Assembly: GCA_937864535.1 (NCBI GenBank)
Contig: CALMJS010000032.1
Location: forward strand, 1-64,000
DNA: 64,000 bases
Reading direction: 5' to 3'
Source: an uncultured Paracoccaceae bacterium
GTDB lineage: Bacteria; Pseudomonadota; Alphaproteobacteria; Rhodobacterales; Rhodobacteraceae
Shown here one piece after another: positions 16,068 to 25,414 of the stretch (position 1 is the stretch's first letter; each line of letters opens with the position of its first letter). The position numbers and the translations under genes are program-made. The notes beneath the pieces are model-generated. The model did not search any database, had not been told where the DNA came from, and saw only the letters and a program-made list of their open reading frames with translations.

Positions 16068-17558
16068 ATGAACGATATCTCGCCCCTTCAGGCAAATGGC
16101 GCGAATGAGGCAGACCTTGATCCGGTCCCCCATTCGATCGAGGCGGAACAGCAGCTCTTGGGCGCCATTCTGACCAACAACGATATTTTCGACCGTGTGG
16201 CATCGATCATCACGGCCGAGCATTTCTACGACCCCGTCCACCGCGTGATCTATGAAACCGCCGCCGCGCGGATTTCGGTCAACGCGCTGGCCTCTCCGGT
16301 CACCCTGAAAACCTATCTCAAGGACCATCCGGGCCTGCAGGAACTGGGCGGGGCGAACTATCTGGTGAAACTGGCCTCCGTGGCGATCTCGGCCTTTGCC
16401 GCACGCGACTACGCGCAACTGATCTACGATCTGGCCATTCGCCGGGAACTGATCCGCGTGGGCAAGGATATCGTCGACGAGGCGACCCGCGTGCAGGTCG
16501 ATACCGACGCCAGCAGCCAGATCAGCCGCGCCGAACAGCGTCTCTATTCCTTGGCCGAAAAGGGCAAGTCCGAGACCGGCTTTACCAGCTTTGTCAAAGC
16601 GGTAACGCAGGCCGTCAACAGCGCCGCCGCCGCCTACCAGCGCGAAGGCCAATTGTCCGGCATTTCCACCGGACTGGTCGATCTGGACAAAAAACTGGGT
16701 GGTTTGCACCCGTCGGACCTCTTGATCCTTGCCGGTCGTCCGTCGATGGGCAAAACCTCGCTGGCGACCAACATCGCGTTCAACATCGCCAAAGCCTATC
16801 GCAAGGGCCGCAAACTCGACGGGACCGAAGGCGCGGTAGATGGCGGGGTCGTCGGGTTCTTCAGCCTCGAAATGAGCGCCGAACAGTTGGCCGCGCGGGT
16901 TCTGTCCGAGGCCTCGGAGGTTCCGTCGGAAAACATTCGCCGCGGGTCGATGACCGAAGGCGAGTTCCGCCAGTTCGTCGATGCCGCCAAGGCGCTGGAA
17001 ACCTGCCCGCTGTTCATCGACGATACGCCCGCCCTGCCCATCAACCAGGTCGCGGCCCGTGCCCGCCGTCTGAAGCGGACGCATGGGCTGGACGTGTTGA
17101 TGGTGGACTACCTCCAGCTCTTGCGCGGGACCGGCAAGGGCGACAACCGCGTGCAGGAAATCGGCGAAATCTCGATGGGCCTCAAGGCGATCGCCAAGGA
17201 ACTGCATATTCCCGTCATCGCCCTCTCGCAGCTATCGCGTACCGTCGAGAGCCGGGACGACAAACGCCCGCAACTGTCGGACCTGCGGGAATCGGGCTCG
17301 ATCGAGCAGGACGCCGACGTGGTGATGTTCGTGTTCCGCGAAGAATACTATGTCGAACGGGAAAAACCCGGCGAGGATTCGCCGACCTTCCTCGACTGGC
17401 AGGACCGGATGAATCGCCTGCATGGCCGCGCCGAAGTCATCATCGGCAAACAGCGCCACGGCCCGATTGGCACCGTCGACCTGTCCTTTGACGGGCGGTT
17501 CACGAAATTTGGCAACCTTGTGAAACCTTGGCAGCAGGACGCGCAGGACGGATACTGA
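16068..17558 (+). CDS. dnaB: Replicative DNA helicase DnaB
   Basis: DnaB is the hexameric 5'-3' helicase that unwinds DNA at the replication fork. The 496-aa sequence has the N-terminal collar domain (PHSIEAEQQLLGAIL), Walker A AGRPSMGKTS near residue 223, FFSLEMSAEQLAAR, Walker B DVLMVDYLQLL, and arginine-finger/DNA-loop motifs such as LSQLSRTVE and LSDLRESGSIEQDAD. An insertion around residues 243-263 (GRKLDGTEGAVDGG) is typical of alphaproteobacterial DnaB as I recall. The gene is preceded by two DnaA boxes and followed by alr after 43 bp. Confidence 0.97.
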   Translation: MNDISPLQANGANEADLDPVPHSIEAEQQLLGAILTNNDIFDRVASIITAEHFYDPVHRVIYETAAARISVNALASPVTLKTYLKDHPGLQELGGANYLVKLASVAISAFAARDYAQLIYDLAIRRELIRVGKDIVDEATRVQVDTDASSQISRAEQRLYSLAEKGKSETGFTSFVKAVTQAVNSAAAAYQREGQLSGISTGLVDLDKKLGGLHPSDLLILAGRPSMGKTSLATNIAFNIAKAYRKGRKLDGTEGAVDGGVVGFFSLEMSAEQLAARVLSEASEVPSENIRRGSMTEGEFRQFVDAAKALETCPLFIDDTPALPINQVAARARRLKRTHGLDVLMVDYLQLLRGTGKGDNRVQEIGEISMGLKAIAKELHIPVIALSQLSRTVESRDDKRPQLSDLRESGSIEQDADVVMFVFREEYYVEREKPGEDSPTFLDWQDRMNRLHGRAEVIIGKQRHGPIGTVDLSFDGRFTKFGNLVKPWQQDAQDGY

Positions 17559-17601
17559 TTTTCCCCTTGCCGATCCCGTTGGCCCATAGGACAAGAGCGA
17601 C

Positions 17602-18639
17602 ATGGGTACTGGACATCTGACGATTGATCTGAACGCAGTGGTCGCCAATTGGCGGGCGCTGGATGCCATGACGAGCGTTGAAACCGGCGCGGTGGTCAAG
17701 GCGGACGGCTACGGGCTTGGCTCGGACAAGGTGGCGGCGGCGCTGGCGCGGGCTGGCGCGCGGCGGTTCTTTGTCGCCTCTGCCGAAGAGGGCGCCAAGG
17801 TCCGGACCGCCGTCGGACCAGAGCCCAAGGTGCATGTGTTTTCCGGCCATATGGCGGGCGATACAGAAACGATTCTGGGTCAGAACCTGATCCCGATGCT
17901 CAACAGCATCGACCAGTTGACCCGCCATTTCGAAGCCCTGCCCGGCCATAGCTTTGGCATCCAGCTCGACACCGGGATGAACCGGCTGGGGATGGAATGG
18001 AACGAATGGGCCGCCGTCGCGCCGATGGTTCTGGCGCAATCCCCGGATCTGGTGATGTCGCATCTGGCCTGCGCCGATGAACCCGACCATCCGATGAACG
18101 CCTATCAGTTGGACCTCTTCCACCAGATGACCGATGGCATCGGCGTGAAACGGTCGCTCTCGGCGACGGGCGGGATTTTGCTGGGCCCCGATTATCATTT
18201 CGATGTCTGCCGTCCCGGCGTCGGCCTCTATGGCGGCATGCCCTTCGCGCAGGCGAAACCGGTCGTGAAACTCGACCTGCCCGTGGTGCAGGTGCGCGAC
18301 CTCGAAGAGGGCGAAGTGGTCGGCTATTCGAATACTTGGCAGGCCGAACGTCCCAGCCGCGTCGCGACGGTTTCCGGCGGATACGCCGATGGCCTGCTGC
18401 GCTCGCTGTCCAGCCGTGGGCGGCTCTGGGCCGGGTCGATCCCCTGCCCGCTGATCGGGCGCGTGTCGATGGACCTGATCACCGTGGACGTCACCGATCT
18501 GGACGAGGTTCCGGACATGCTGTCGATCCTCTGCCCGACGCAGACGGTCGACGATCTGGCAGACCTCGGCTCGACCATCGGTTATGAAATCTTGACCTCT
18601 TTGGGCGGGCGCTATCACCGGCGCTATATCCAGTCGTGA
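17602..18639 (+). CDS. alr: Alanine racemase
   Basis: This PLP enzyme interconverts L- and D-alanine for peptidoglycan. The PLP lysine lies in [11 protein letters not shown] near residue 36, and [10 protein letters not shown] follows. The catalytic tyrosine is in EVVGYSNTW, and GYADGLLR and [14 protein letters not shown] complete the family marks. At 345 aa it is slightly shorter than the usual 360 or so. The stop overlaps the start of the next gene (GTGA), so it heads the alr-mlaE-mlaF-pqiA group, an arrangement common in Rhodobacterales. Confidence 0.95.
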   Translation: MGTGHLTIDLNAVVANWRALDAMTSVETGAVVKADGYGLGSDKVAAALARAGARRFFVASAEEGAKVRTAVGPEPKVHVFSGHMAGDTETILGQNLIPMLNSIDQLTRHFEALPGHSFGIQLDTGMNRLGMEWNEWAAVAPMVLAQSPDLVMSHLACADEPDHPMNAYQLDLFHQMTDGIGVKRSLSATGGILLGPDYHFDVCRPGVGLYGGMPFAQAKPVVKLDLPVVQVRDLEEGEVVGYSNTWQAERPSRVATVSGGYADGLLRSLSSRGRLWAGSIPCPLIGRVSMDLITVDVTDLDEVPDMLSILCPTQTVDDLADLGSTIGYEILTSLGGRYHRRYIQS

Positions 18640-19415
18640 TTCAACGTCTCTTGCAAAAAATCGGTGGCGCGGTTCTGTCGAGCCTGGCCATGGTGGGGCG
18701 TGTGACCCTGTTCACCGCTGACACGATCAGCCATCTGGTGCGGCCACCGTTCTACCTGCGCGAACTGGGCAGTTCGCTGATCCAGATCGGCTATTTCTCT
18801 TTGCCCGTGGTCGGATTGACCGCGCTGTTCACCGGCGGTGCGCTCGCGCTGCAAATCTACGCAGGCGGCGCCCGTTTCAGCGCCGAGGCGGTCGTGCCGC
18901 AGATCGTGGCCATCGGCATGGTGCGCGAACTCGGGCCCGTTCTGGTCGGCCTGATGATCGCGGCCCGCGTGACCTCTTCGGTTGCGGCGGAAATCGCGAC
19001 GATGCGCGTGACGGAACAAATCGATGCGCTGGTGACGCTGTCCACCAACCCGATGAAATATCTGACCCTGCCCCGCGTGCTGGCCGCCACATTGGCCATG
19101 CCTGTGCTGGTCGGGGTTGGCGATGTGATCGGCATCATGGGCGGTTTCATTGTCGGCACGCAAAAGCTGGGCTTTAACGCCTCGACCTACATCCGCAACA
19201 CCGCCGATTTTCTGGAATTTCACGACGTCGCGACCTCTTTGGTCAAGGGCGCGGTCTTTGGCTTTATCGCCGCGCTGATGGGCTGCTATTTCGGCATGTC
19301 TTCGGGTCGCGGGGCGCAGGGCGTGGGCCGTGCGACGAAAACCTCGGTCGTGGCGGCGGCGGTTCTGATCCTCGCTGCGAATTTCATCCTGACAGAGGCG
19401 TTCTTTTCCGCATGA
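18636..19415 (+). CDS. MlaE-family ABC transporter permease
   Basis: MlaE permeases work with an ATPase and MCE-domain proteins in phospholipid transport between the two membranes. The 259-aa protein has about five hydrophobic segments and the family pattern [22 protein letters not shown] followed by [10 protein letters not shown]. It begins with GTG 18636, overlapping alr by 4 nt, and overlaps the ATPase gene by ATGA. No MCE-domain (MlaD) gene is in the window, so the periplasmic partner must be encoded elsewhere. The inner membrane is the expected location. Confidence 0.9.
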   Translation: MIQRLLQKIGGAVLSSLAMVGRVTLFTADTISHLVRPPFYLRELGSSLIQIGYFSLPVVGLTALFTGGALALQIYAGGARFSAEAVVPQIVAIGMVRELGPVLVGLMIAARVTSSVAAEIATMRVTEQIDALVTLSTNPMKYLTLPRVLAATLAMPVLVGVGDVIGIMGGFIVGTQKLGFNASTYIRNTADFLEFHDVATSLVKGAVFGFIAALMGCYFGMSSGRGAQGVGRATKTSVVAAAVLILAANFILTEAFFSA

Positions 19416-20158
19416 TCCGGCTGACTGACGTTCACAAATCCTTTGGCAGCAATCAGGTGCTTCGCGGCGCGACGCTCGACGTGGCCAAGGGGACGTCCAC
19501 CGTGGTGATCGGCGGATCGGGGACGGGGAAATCGGTTCTGCTGAAATGTATTCTGGGCCTCGTGACGCCGGATGCTGGCACGATCCATGTCGACGGCGTC
19601 GATGTGACGACCCAGCCGCGCGATGCCTTCCTTGCGCGGTTCGGCATGTTGTTTCAGGGCGGCGCGCTGTTTGATTCGATCCCCGTCTGGCAAAACGTGG
19701 CGTTTCGCCTGATGCGCGGGTCGCTCAAGCGCCCCAAGGTCGAGGCGCGTGACATCGCGATCGAAAAACTGCGCCGCGTCGGTCTGGCCCCGGATGTCGC
19801 CGACCGTTTGCCCGCCGAACTGTCTGGCGGCATGCAAAAGCGGGTCAGCCTCGCCCGCGCGATCGCTGCCAACCCCGAGATTATCTTTTTCGACGAACCG
19901 ACCACCGGACTTGATCCGATCATGTCGGGGGTGATCAACGATCTGATCCGCGAAATCGTGACGGAAATGGGCGCAACCGCGATCACCATTACGCACGATA
20001 TGACCAGCGTGCGGGCCATTGCCGACCGCGTGGCGATGCTTCACGGCGGGTCGATCCGTTGGGAAGGTCCGATTGCCGAAATGGACAGCGCAGCAGACCC
20101 TTATGTCGATCAGTTCATCCACGGCCGCCCGACCGGCCCGATTGAAACCCTGCGCTAA
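19412..20158 (+). CDS. ABC transporter ATP-binding protein, MlaF-like
   Basis: This 248-aa ATPase has Walker A GGSGTGKSVLLK, signature LSGGMQKRVSLARA, Walker B IIFFDEPTTGLDP and the H-loop ITITHD. The LSGGMQKR form and the pairing with an MlaE permease point to the lipid-transport subfamily. It overlaps the permease by 4 nt and is followed immediately by a PqiA-like gene. Energy for lipid export or retrieval across the envelope is the likely role. Confidence 0.92.
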   Translation: MIRLTDVHKSFGSNQVLRGATLDVAKGTSTVVIGGSGTGKSVLLKCILGLVTPDAGTIHVDGVDVTTQPRDAFLARFGMLFQGGALFDSIPVWQNVAFRLMRGSLKRPKVEARDIAIEKLRRVGLAPDVADRLPAELSGGMQKRVSLARAIAANPEIIFFDEPTTGLDPIMSGVINDLIREIVTEMGATAITITHDMTSVRAIADRVAMLHGGSIRWEGPIAEMDSAADPYVDQFIHGRPTGPIETLR

Positions 20159-20159
20159 G

Positions 20160-20606
20160 GTGACGGGGCGCATCGCCCTCTGGGCCAATCTGGCGCTGTT
20201 GATCCTGTTTCCAGTGGCATGGATGGCACCGCTGATGCGGGCCTCTCTGTTGCCGTTGTTTGGCATGTCCGAAATCAGCGTCCTGTCCGGCCTTCAGAGC
20301 CTGTGGGAAACCGACGTGTTTCTGGCGCTCCTGGTGACTGCCTTTGCGCTGTTCCTCCCCTATCTGAAAACCATCGGTCTGGCCCTCGTCCATGTCGGCC
20401 TCTTGGACCTGCGGGCCAAGCCGGTTCTGGCGGTCATGGGCAAACTGGCGATGGCCGATGTGTTTCTGATCGCGCTCTACATCGTGCTGGCCAAGGGCGT
20501 CGGGCTGGGGCGGGTCGAAACCGGATGGGGTCTCTATCTGTTCACGGGCTGCGTTCTGACCTCTCTGGCAATTTCTCTCTTTGGCCCCAAGGGCAGCGGG
20601 CGATAA
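20160..20606 (+). CDS. Paraquat-inducible protein A (PqiA) family membrane protein
   Basis: This is a small membrane protein of about 148 aa with four hydrophobic segments and the PqiA pattern: MSEISVLSGLQSLWE, then FALFLPYLKTIGLAL, then VLAVMGKLAMADVFLIAL. I take GTG 20160, one base after the ATPase stop; TTG 20142, overlapping it, is an alternative. PqiA proteins accompany MCE-type lipid-transport systems, which fits the neighbouring mlaE-mlaF pair. The exact role is unknown. Confidence 0.8.
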   Translation: MTGRIALWANLALLILFPVAWMAPLMRASLLPLFGMSEISVLSGLQSLWETDVFLALLVTAFALFLPYLKTIGLALVHVGLLDLRAKPVLAVMGKLAMADVFLIALYIVLAKGVGLGRVETGWGLYLFTGCVLTSLAISLFGPKGSGR

Positions 20607-20647
20607 ATCCGCTTGCCGCGCCTCGGGCCTTGGTCCAAAACAAGAAC

Positions 20648-22027
20648 ATGGCAAAAGATACCGCGAATTTCACCTGTTCCGACTGTGGCGCGACCTCGAC
20701 CAAATGGTCGGGTCGCTGTGACGCCTGCGGGGCATGGAACACCATCACCGAAGACAAACCCATCGCCACCAGCCACGGCAGCAAGAGCCTGACCGGACGG
20801 CGTGGCCAGCAGATCGTTCTGACCGATCTCTCCACGCTCGATCCCGAACCGCCCCGCACAGAGGCCGGTGTTGGCGAATTGGACCGTGTGCTGGGCGGCG
20901 GGCTGGTCAAGGCCTCGGCGCTGCTGCTGGGCGGTGATCCGGGGATCGGCAAATCGACGCTGCTGTTGCAGGCCGCGGCGCGGTTCGCCCGCAACGGGCT
21001 CAAGGTCATCTACATTTCCGGCGAAGAGAGCACCTCGCAGGTCCAGATGCGGGCGCGGCGGCTGGGACTGGAAAGCAGCCCCGTGCGGCTGGCCAGCGAA
21101 ACCAATTTGCGCGACATCCTCACCACGATGGAGGCCGAACGGCCCGACCTCGCCATCATCGACTCGATCCAGACGATGTTCGTCGATACCGTAGACAGCG
21201 CGCCCGGATCGGTCAGTCAGGTTCGCGCCTCTGCGCATGAACTGACCAGTTTTGCCAAAAAACAGGGAATCGCGACGATCATGGTCGGCCATGTGACCAA
21301 GGAGGGCGCGATTGCGGGCCCGCGCGTGGTCGAACATATGGTCGATACCGTCCTCTATTTCGAGGGCGAGCGGGGCCATCAATTCCGCATCCTGCGGGCT
21401 GTGAAAAACCGCTTTGGCCCCTCGGATGAAATCGGTGTGTTCGAAATGACCGGCCGTGGATTGGCCGAGGTCAAAAACCCCTCGGCGCATTTCCTGTCAG
21501 AGCGCGGCGCACCGACGCCGGGATCGGTGGTTTTCGCCGGGATCGAGGGCACCCGCCCAATGCTGTGCGAAATTCAGGCGCTGGTCGCCCCGAGCCCGAC
21601 CTCGCAGCCGCGCCGGTCGGTGGTGGGCTGGGACGGCGGGCGGCTGGCGATGATCCTCGCGGTTCTGGAATCGCGGTGCGGCATCGCCTTTGCCGGCCTA
21701 GACGTCTACCTGAACGTCGCGGGCGGCCTCAGGATCACCGAACCGGGCGCGGATCTGGCCGTCGCCGCCGCGCTGATTTCCGCCCGCGAGGATGCGGCTC
21801 TCCCGGCGGATTGTGCCATCTTTGGCGAGATTAGCCTGTCAGGAGGGTTACGTCCGGTCGTTCAGACGGAAAATCGGTTGAAAGAAGCGCAAAAACTTGG
21901 TTTCTCCACGGCAATCTTGCCGCCGATGCCCAAACGGGCGGCGGCACCGGACATGACCCTGCGGCAGGTGCAGGACGTGGCCGGATTTGTGAACGACATT
22001 TTCGGGCCGCGTGAGCGGAAGGGATAG
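20648..22027 (+). CDS. radA: DNA repair protein RadA
   Basis: RadA is a RecA-like ATPase that promotes branch migration during recombination. The 459-aa protein has an N-terminal four-cysteine zinc finger (CSDCG...CDACG), Walker A GDPGIGKSTLL, the RadA-specific motif KNRFGPSDEIGVFEM and a C-terminal Lon-protease-like domain (SVVGWDGGRLAMILAVLE; GEISLSGGLRP). I use ATG 20648, which begins the zinc-finger segment; the longer frame upstream overlaps the PqiA gene and is not conserved. cvpA follows after 6 bp. Confidence 0.95.
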   Translation: MAKDTANFTCSDCGATSTKWSGRCDACGAWNTITEDKPIATSHGSKSLTGRRGQQIVLTDLSTLDPEPPRTEAGVGELDRVLGGGLVKASALLLGGDPGIGKSTLLLQAAARFARNGLKVIYISGEESTSQVQMRARRLGLESSPVRLASETNLRDILTTMEAERPDLAIIDSIQTMFVDTVDSAPGSVSQVRASAHELTSFAKKQGIATIMVGHVTKEGAIAGPRVVEHMVDTVLYFEGERGHQFRILRAVKNRFGPSDEIGVFEMTGRGLAEVKNPSAHFLSERGAPTPGSVVFAGIEGTRPMLCEIQALVAPSPTSQPRRSVVGWDGGRLAMILAVLESRCGIAFAGLDVYLNVAGGLRITEPGADLAVAAALISAREDAALPADCAIFGEISLSGGLRPVVQTENRLKEAQKLGFSTAILPPMPKRAAAPDMTLRQVQDVAGFVNDIFGPRERKG

Positions 22028-22033
22028 AACGCG

Positions 22034-22588
22034 ATGGATAGCTTTACGATCATCGACGGCGCCGTAGCGGCGATCATCGTCGTCTCGGCTCTTTTGGCCT
22101 ATAGCCGCGGCCTTGTCCGCGAAGCCTTGGCCATCGTCGGCTGGATCGGGGCTGCGGTCGTCGCCTTTGTGTTTGCCGGACCGGCGGGCAAGTTTGTCGG
22201 CTCGATGCCGGTGATCGGCGATCTGATCGACAGCAGCTGCGAGTTGATGATCATCGCGGGCTTTGCAGCGGTCTTTGCCATCGCGCTGGCGGTGTTTTCG
22301 ATTTTCACCCCGCTCTTGTCCAGTGTGATCCGCCGCTCCGCGCTCGATGCGGTGGACCAGTCGCTGGGATTTTTGTTCGGCGTCGCCCGCGGGATCGTTT
22401 TGGTGTCGGTCGGGTTCTTTCTCTACAACACGATTTTGTCCGGCCAATCGATGCCTGTCGTGGATGACAGCCGCTCGGCCTCGATCTTTGACAGCCTGAC
22501 CGGCAAGATTGAATCGCAGGACCCGCAGGCTGCCGTAGGTTGGCTGAGCGCCCGTTACGACCAATTGCTAGGCTCTTGTACACAGTGA
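22034..22588 (+). CDS. cvpA: CvpA-family membrane protein
   Basis: The 184-aa protein has four hydrophobic segments at the N-terminus (TIIDGAVAAIIVVSALLAYSR; IVGWIGAAVVAFVF; LMIIAGFAAVFAIALAVFSIF; LGFLFGVARGIVLVSVGFFL) and a polar tail. CvpA is needed for colicin V production in Escherichia coli and is linked to envelope homeostasis. It lies upstream of purF as in many proteobacteria. GGAAGGG precedes the start. Confidence 0.9.
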   Translation: MDSFTIIDGAVAAIIVVSALLAYSRGLVREALAIVGWIGAAVVAFVFAGPAGKFVGSMPVIGDLIDSSCELMIIAGFAAVFAIALAVFSIFTPLLSSVIRRSALDAVDQSLGFLFGVARGIVLVSVGFFLYNTILSGQSMPVVDDSRSASIFDSLTGKIESQDPQAAVGWLSARYDQLLGSCTQ

Positions 22589-22633
22589 TTTTGCGCTGCG
22601 CCGCAGAAAGTGTATGATAGTTTGGTGACACTC

Positions 22634-22658
22634 GCCCCCTGAGGCACTATCAGGGGGC
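22634..22658. promoter_or_regulatory. 9-bp hairpin upstream of purF
   Basis: GCCCCCTGA and TCAGGGGGC form a perfect 9-bp stem with a GGCACTA loop, 46 bp after the cvpA stop and 36 bp before the purF GTG. There is no T-run directly after it, so it could be a leader element or an operator rather than a terminator. Confidence 0.45.
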
Positions 22659-22693
22659 CGCAAACCCCTTTCACGGATTCGGAGCCCTCCCTC

Positions 22694-24157
22694 GTGTCCC
22701 AAACGATGCCGCCCGCCCATCCTTTCGATGATGACAAACTCAAAGAGGAATGCGGGATCTTCGGCGTAGTCGGCGTGACCGACGCGGCGAACTTTGTGGC
22801 CCTAGGCCTGCACGCCCTGCAACACCGCGGCCAAGAAGCGGGTGGCATTGTCACCTTTGATGCCGAAAACGGTTTCAACAGCGCCCGCCGGATGGGCTAT
22901 GTTCGCGACAACTTTACCAGCGCGGATGTCATCAAAACGCTGCCGGGCCATATCGGCATCGGGCACGTGCGCTATTCGACCGCGGGCAACAAGGGCCAGA
23001 CCGCAATCCGCGACGTTCAGCCGTTCTTTGGCGAATTCTCGATGGGCGGGGCCGCTGTGGCCCACAACGGCAACCTGACCAATGCCGCCACCCTGCGCCG
23101 CGAACTGATCGAGCGCGGTGCGATTTTCCAATCCTCGTCGGATTCGGAATGCATCATCCACCTGATGGCCCGTTCGATGGGGCGCAACATTCCCGACCGC
23201 ATGGAAGAAGCCCTGCGCAAGGTCGAAGGCGCGTTTTCCGTTGTCGCCATGACCCGCACGAAACTGATCGGCGTGCGTGACCCGCTGGGCGTGCGTCCGC
23301 TGGTTCTGGGCAAGGTCGGGGACGGCTGGGCGCTCGCGTCGGAAACCTGTGCGCTGGATATCATCGGCGCGGAATACGTCCGCTCGATCGAACCGGGCGA
23401 AATGGTCGTGATCTCTGCCAAGGATGGCGTGCAGAGCCACTTCCCCTTCCGTCCGCAGAAATCGCGGTTCTGCATCTTTGAACACGTCTATTTCTCGCGT
23501 CCCGACTCGATCTATGACGGCCGCTCGGTCTATGAGACCCGCCGCCAGATCGGTGTCGAACTGGCCAAGGAATCGCCGGTCGAGGCTGATCTGGTCTGTC
23601 CGGTGCCGGATTCGGGGACGCCTGCCGCCATCGGCTTTAGCCACGAGAGCGGCATTCCCTACGGCATGGGCATCATCCGCAACCAGTACATGGGCCGGAC
23701 TTTCATCGAACCGACCGACGCCATCCGCAACATGGGCGTGCGTCTGAAACTGAACGTCAACCGTGCGCTCATTCAGGGCAAACGGATCATCCTGGTGGAT
23801 GACTCGGTCGTGCGCGGCACCACCTCGCGCAAGATCAAGGACATGCTGCTGGATGCAGGCGCTGCGGCGGTGCACTTCCGCATCGCCTCTCCGCCCACCG
23901 CATGGCCGTGTTTCTACGGCGTGGACACCCCGCAGCGTGAAAAACTGTTGGCGGCCAACATGACCGAAGACCAGATGTGCGAATATCTGGGCGTGGACAG
24001 CCTCAAGTTCATCTCGCTCGACGGTCTCTATCGCGCTGTGGGTGAAGCAAATGGCCGCGACCCCAAGGCGCCGCGCTATTGCGACGCCTGTTTCTCGGGC
24101 GAATATCCGATCCCGCCAGCCGACATGCTGGAAAAAGGCTTTAAGCTGAAAGCGTAA
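22694..24157 (+). CDS. purF: Amidophosphoribosyltransferase
   Basis: PurF makes 5-phosphoribosylamine from PRPP and glutamine, the first committed step of purine synthesis. From GTG 22694 the 487-aa protein has a 19-residue propeptide followed by the N-terminal nucleophile cysteine 20 (CGIFGVVG). Glutaminase marks are LHALQHRGQEAGG and VAHNGNLTN; the PRPP site is ILVDDSVVRGTTS. ATG 22706 is an alternative start that would leave a 15-residue propeptide. A strong terminator lies at 24169-24192. Confidence 0.97.
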   Translation: MSQTMPPAHPFDDDKLKEECGIFGVVGVTDAANFVALGLHALQHRGQEAGGIVTFDAENGFNSARRMGYVRDNFTSADVIKTLPGHIGIGHVRYSTAGNKGQTAIRDVQPFFGEFSMGGAAVAHNGNLTNAATLRRELIERGAIFQSSSDSECIIHLMARSMGRNIPDRMEEALRKVEGAFSVVAMTRTKLIGVRDPLGVRPLVLGKVGDGWALASETCALDIIGAEYVRSIEPGEMVVISAKDGVQSHFPFRPQKSRFCIFEHVYFSRPDSIYDGRSVYETRRQIGVELAKESPVEADLVCPVPDSGTPAAIGFSHESGIPYGMGIIRNQYMGRTFIEPTDAIRNMGVRLKLNVNRALIQGKRIILVDDSVVRGTTSRKIKDMLLDAGAAAVHFRIASPPTAWPCFYGVDTPQREKLLAANMTEDQMCEYLGVDSLKFISLDGLYRAVGEANGRDPKAPRYCDACFSGEYPIPPADMLEKGFKLKA

Positions 24158-24168
24158 ACCACTGATCT

Positions 24169-24192
24169 GGGGCCCTCTTGGGGCCCCTTTTT
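24169..24192 (+). terminator. Rho-independent terminator of purF
   Basis: GGGGCCC (24169-24175) pairs with GGGCCCC (24181-24187) around a TCTTG loop, followed by five T. It starts 11 bp after the purF stop. Confidence 0.93.
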
Positions 24193-24205
24193 GCTAGAGG
24201 TCCCG

Positions 24206-24568
24206 ATGTCGAAACCTGACACGATTGACGCCTATCTGGCCCCACTGCCCCCCGTTCAGCGCGCCGCGCTCGAACAGTTGCGACAGCGGATCAACGACCG
24301 TCTGCCGGGCAACGTCGAGGGGATTTCCTATGGCATGCCCGTCCATAAACTCGGCGGCAAGGCGATCGCGGGCTATGGCGCGTTCAAGGCGCATCTGTCC
24401 TACTTCCCGCATTCCAGCCTGACCCTGCCACAGGTCGAGCCGGTTCTGATGTCGCTCGGCTTTCGCGCCTCGAAGGGCGGGTTTCAATTTAGGCCCGGCG
24501 ATACGATCCCGGACGACCTCCTCGACCGCCTGATAACCCTGCGACTGGCCGAAACCGGACTGGCCTGA
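24206..24568 (+). CDS. DUF1801-family protein
   Basis: This 120-aa protein resembles the DUF1801/YdhG-like family: TIDAYLAPLPPVQRAALEQL, then EGISYGMPVHKLGGKAIAGY, then FPHSSLTLPQVEP. Members are small soluble proteins, one of which has been described as a frataxin-like iron chaperone in Bacillus; that role cannot be assumed here. ATG 24206 is preceded by AGAGG. It sits just after the purF terminator and 66 bp before an SDR gene. Confidence 0.8.
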   Translation: MSKPDTIDAYLAPLPPVQRAALEQLRQRINDRLPGNVEGISYGMPVHKLGGKAIAGYGAFKAHLSYFPHSSLTLPQVEPVLMSLGFRASKGGFQFRPGDTIPDDLLDRLITLRLAETGLA

Positions 24569-24634
24569 CAGACAACTGGTGATGCGACGCGCGGCCCCAC
24601 TTGCGCGGGTCCGATCAACCTGCCAAATGGACAC

Positions 24635-25288
24635 ATGACCCAAGATACTCGCCCCACCGCATTGATCACTGGCGCATCTCGTGGCCTCGGCTCGGCCTTG
24701 GCTGTGGCGCTTGCTCCGACACATCACATCATCGCCGTGGGCAAAACCACCGGCGCGCTGGAAGAACTGGACGACCGGATCAAGGCCGTCGGCGGCCAAT
24801 CGACCTTGGCCCCGATGGACATCACCGTCGAGGCGGCCATGCAGCAACTCTGCCGGTCGATTTTTGATCGTTGGGGCGGGCTGAACCTCTGGCTGCACAC
24901 AGCGGTTTTGGCCGCGCCATTGTCGCCTGCCGGTCATATGCCGACCAAGGATTTCGAAAAATCCGTTGACACCAACATCAAGGCGACCGCCCGTTTGATC
25001 AGCTATGTCGAACCGCTGCTGGGACGCGACGGGCGCGCGGTCTTCTTTGACGATCCCCGCGCCGGAGAGGCGTTCTTTGGCGCCTATGGATCGACCAAGG
25101 CCGCGCAGATCGCCATGGCGCGGAGCTGGCAGGCCGAAACCGCCAAGGTCGGTCCCAAGGTGGAGATCCTGACCCCAGCGCCAATGCCGACCGCCGTCCG
25201 TGCCCGCTTTTTCCCCGGCGAGAGCCGCGAGGGGCTGGCCGACATCCGGTCCGAGGCCGCCCGCCTCTTGCCCGCGATCCTCGGCTAA
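24635..25288 (+). CDS. Short-chain dehydrogenase/reductase-like protein, divergent
   Basis: The 217-aa protein has an SDR Rossmann fold with the cofactor motif TGASRGLG (residues 12-19) and a YxxxK pair in YGSTKAA (Y151, K155). The usual NNAG is replaced by LHTAV. The catalytic serine strand reads RAVFFDDPRAG, with Asp where Ser is expected. It may therefore bind NAD(P) with altered or no activity. There is no signal. Substrate is unknown. Confidence 0.78.
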   Translation: MTQDTRPTALITGASRGLGSALAVALAPTHHIIAVGKTTGALEELDDRIKAVGGQSTLAPMDITVEAAMQQLCRSIFDRWGGLNLWLHTAVLAAPLSPAGHMPTKDFEKSVDTNIKATARLISYVEPLLGRDGRAVFFDDPRAGEAFFGAYGSTKAAQIAMARSWQAETAKVGPKVEILTPAPMPTAVRARFFPGESREGLADIRSEAARLLPAILG

Positions 25289-25414
25289 GTCCGCGATCCG
25301 CCTGCATCTGCGGCACAGGTGACACAGGCCAGCGCCCGAGGGGCGTTCTGGCCCGCAAAAGCTTGCTGCCAGTCCGACCAATGCTTAGGAACATCAGGAA
25401 AAGGGAGGCCCACC

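Noticed and set aside
20219-20647. N-terminal extension of RadA
   Set aside because: It overlaps the PqiA-like gene in another frame and lacks conservation; the zinc finger begins right after ATG 20648.
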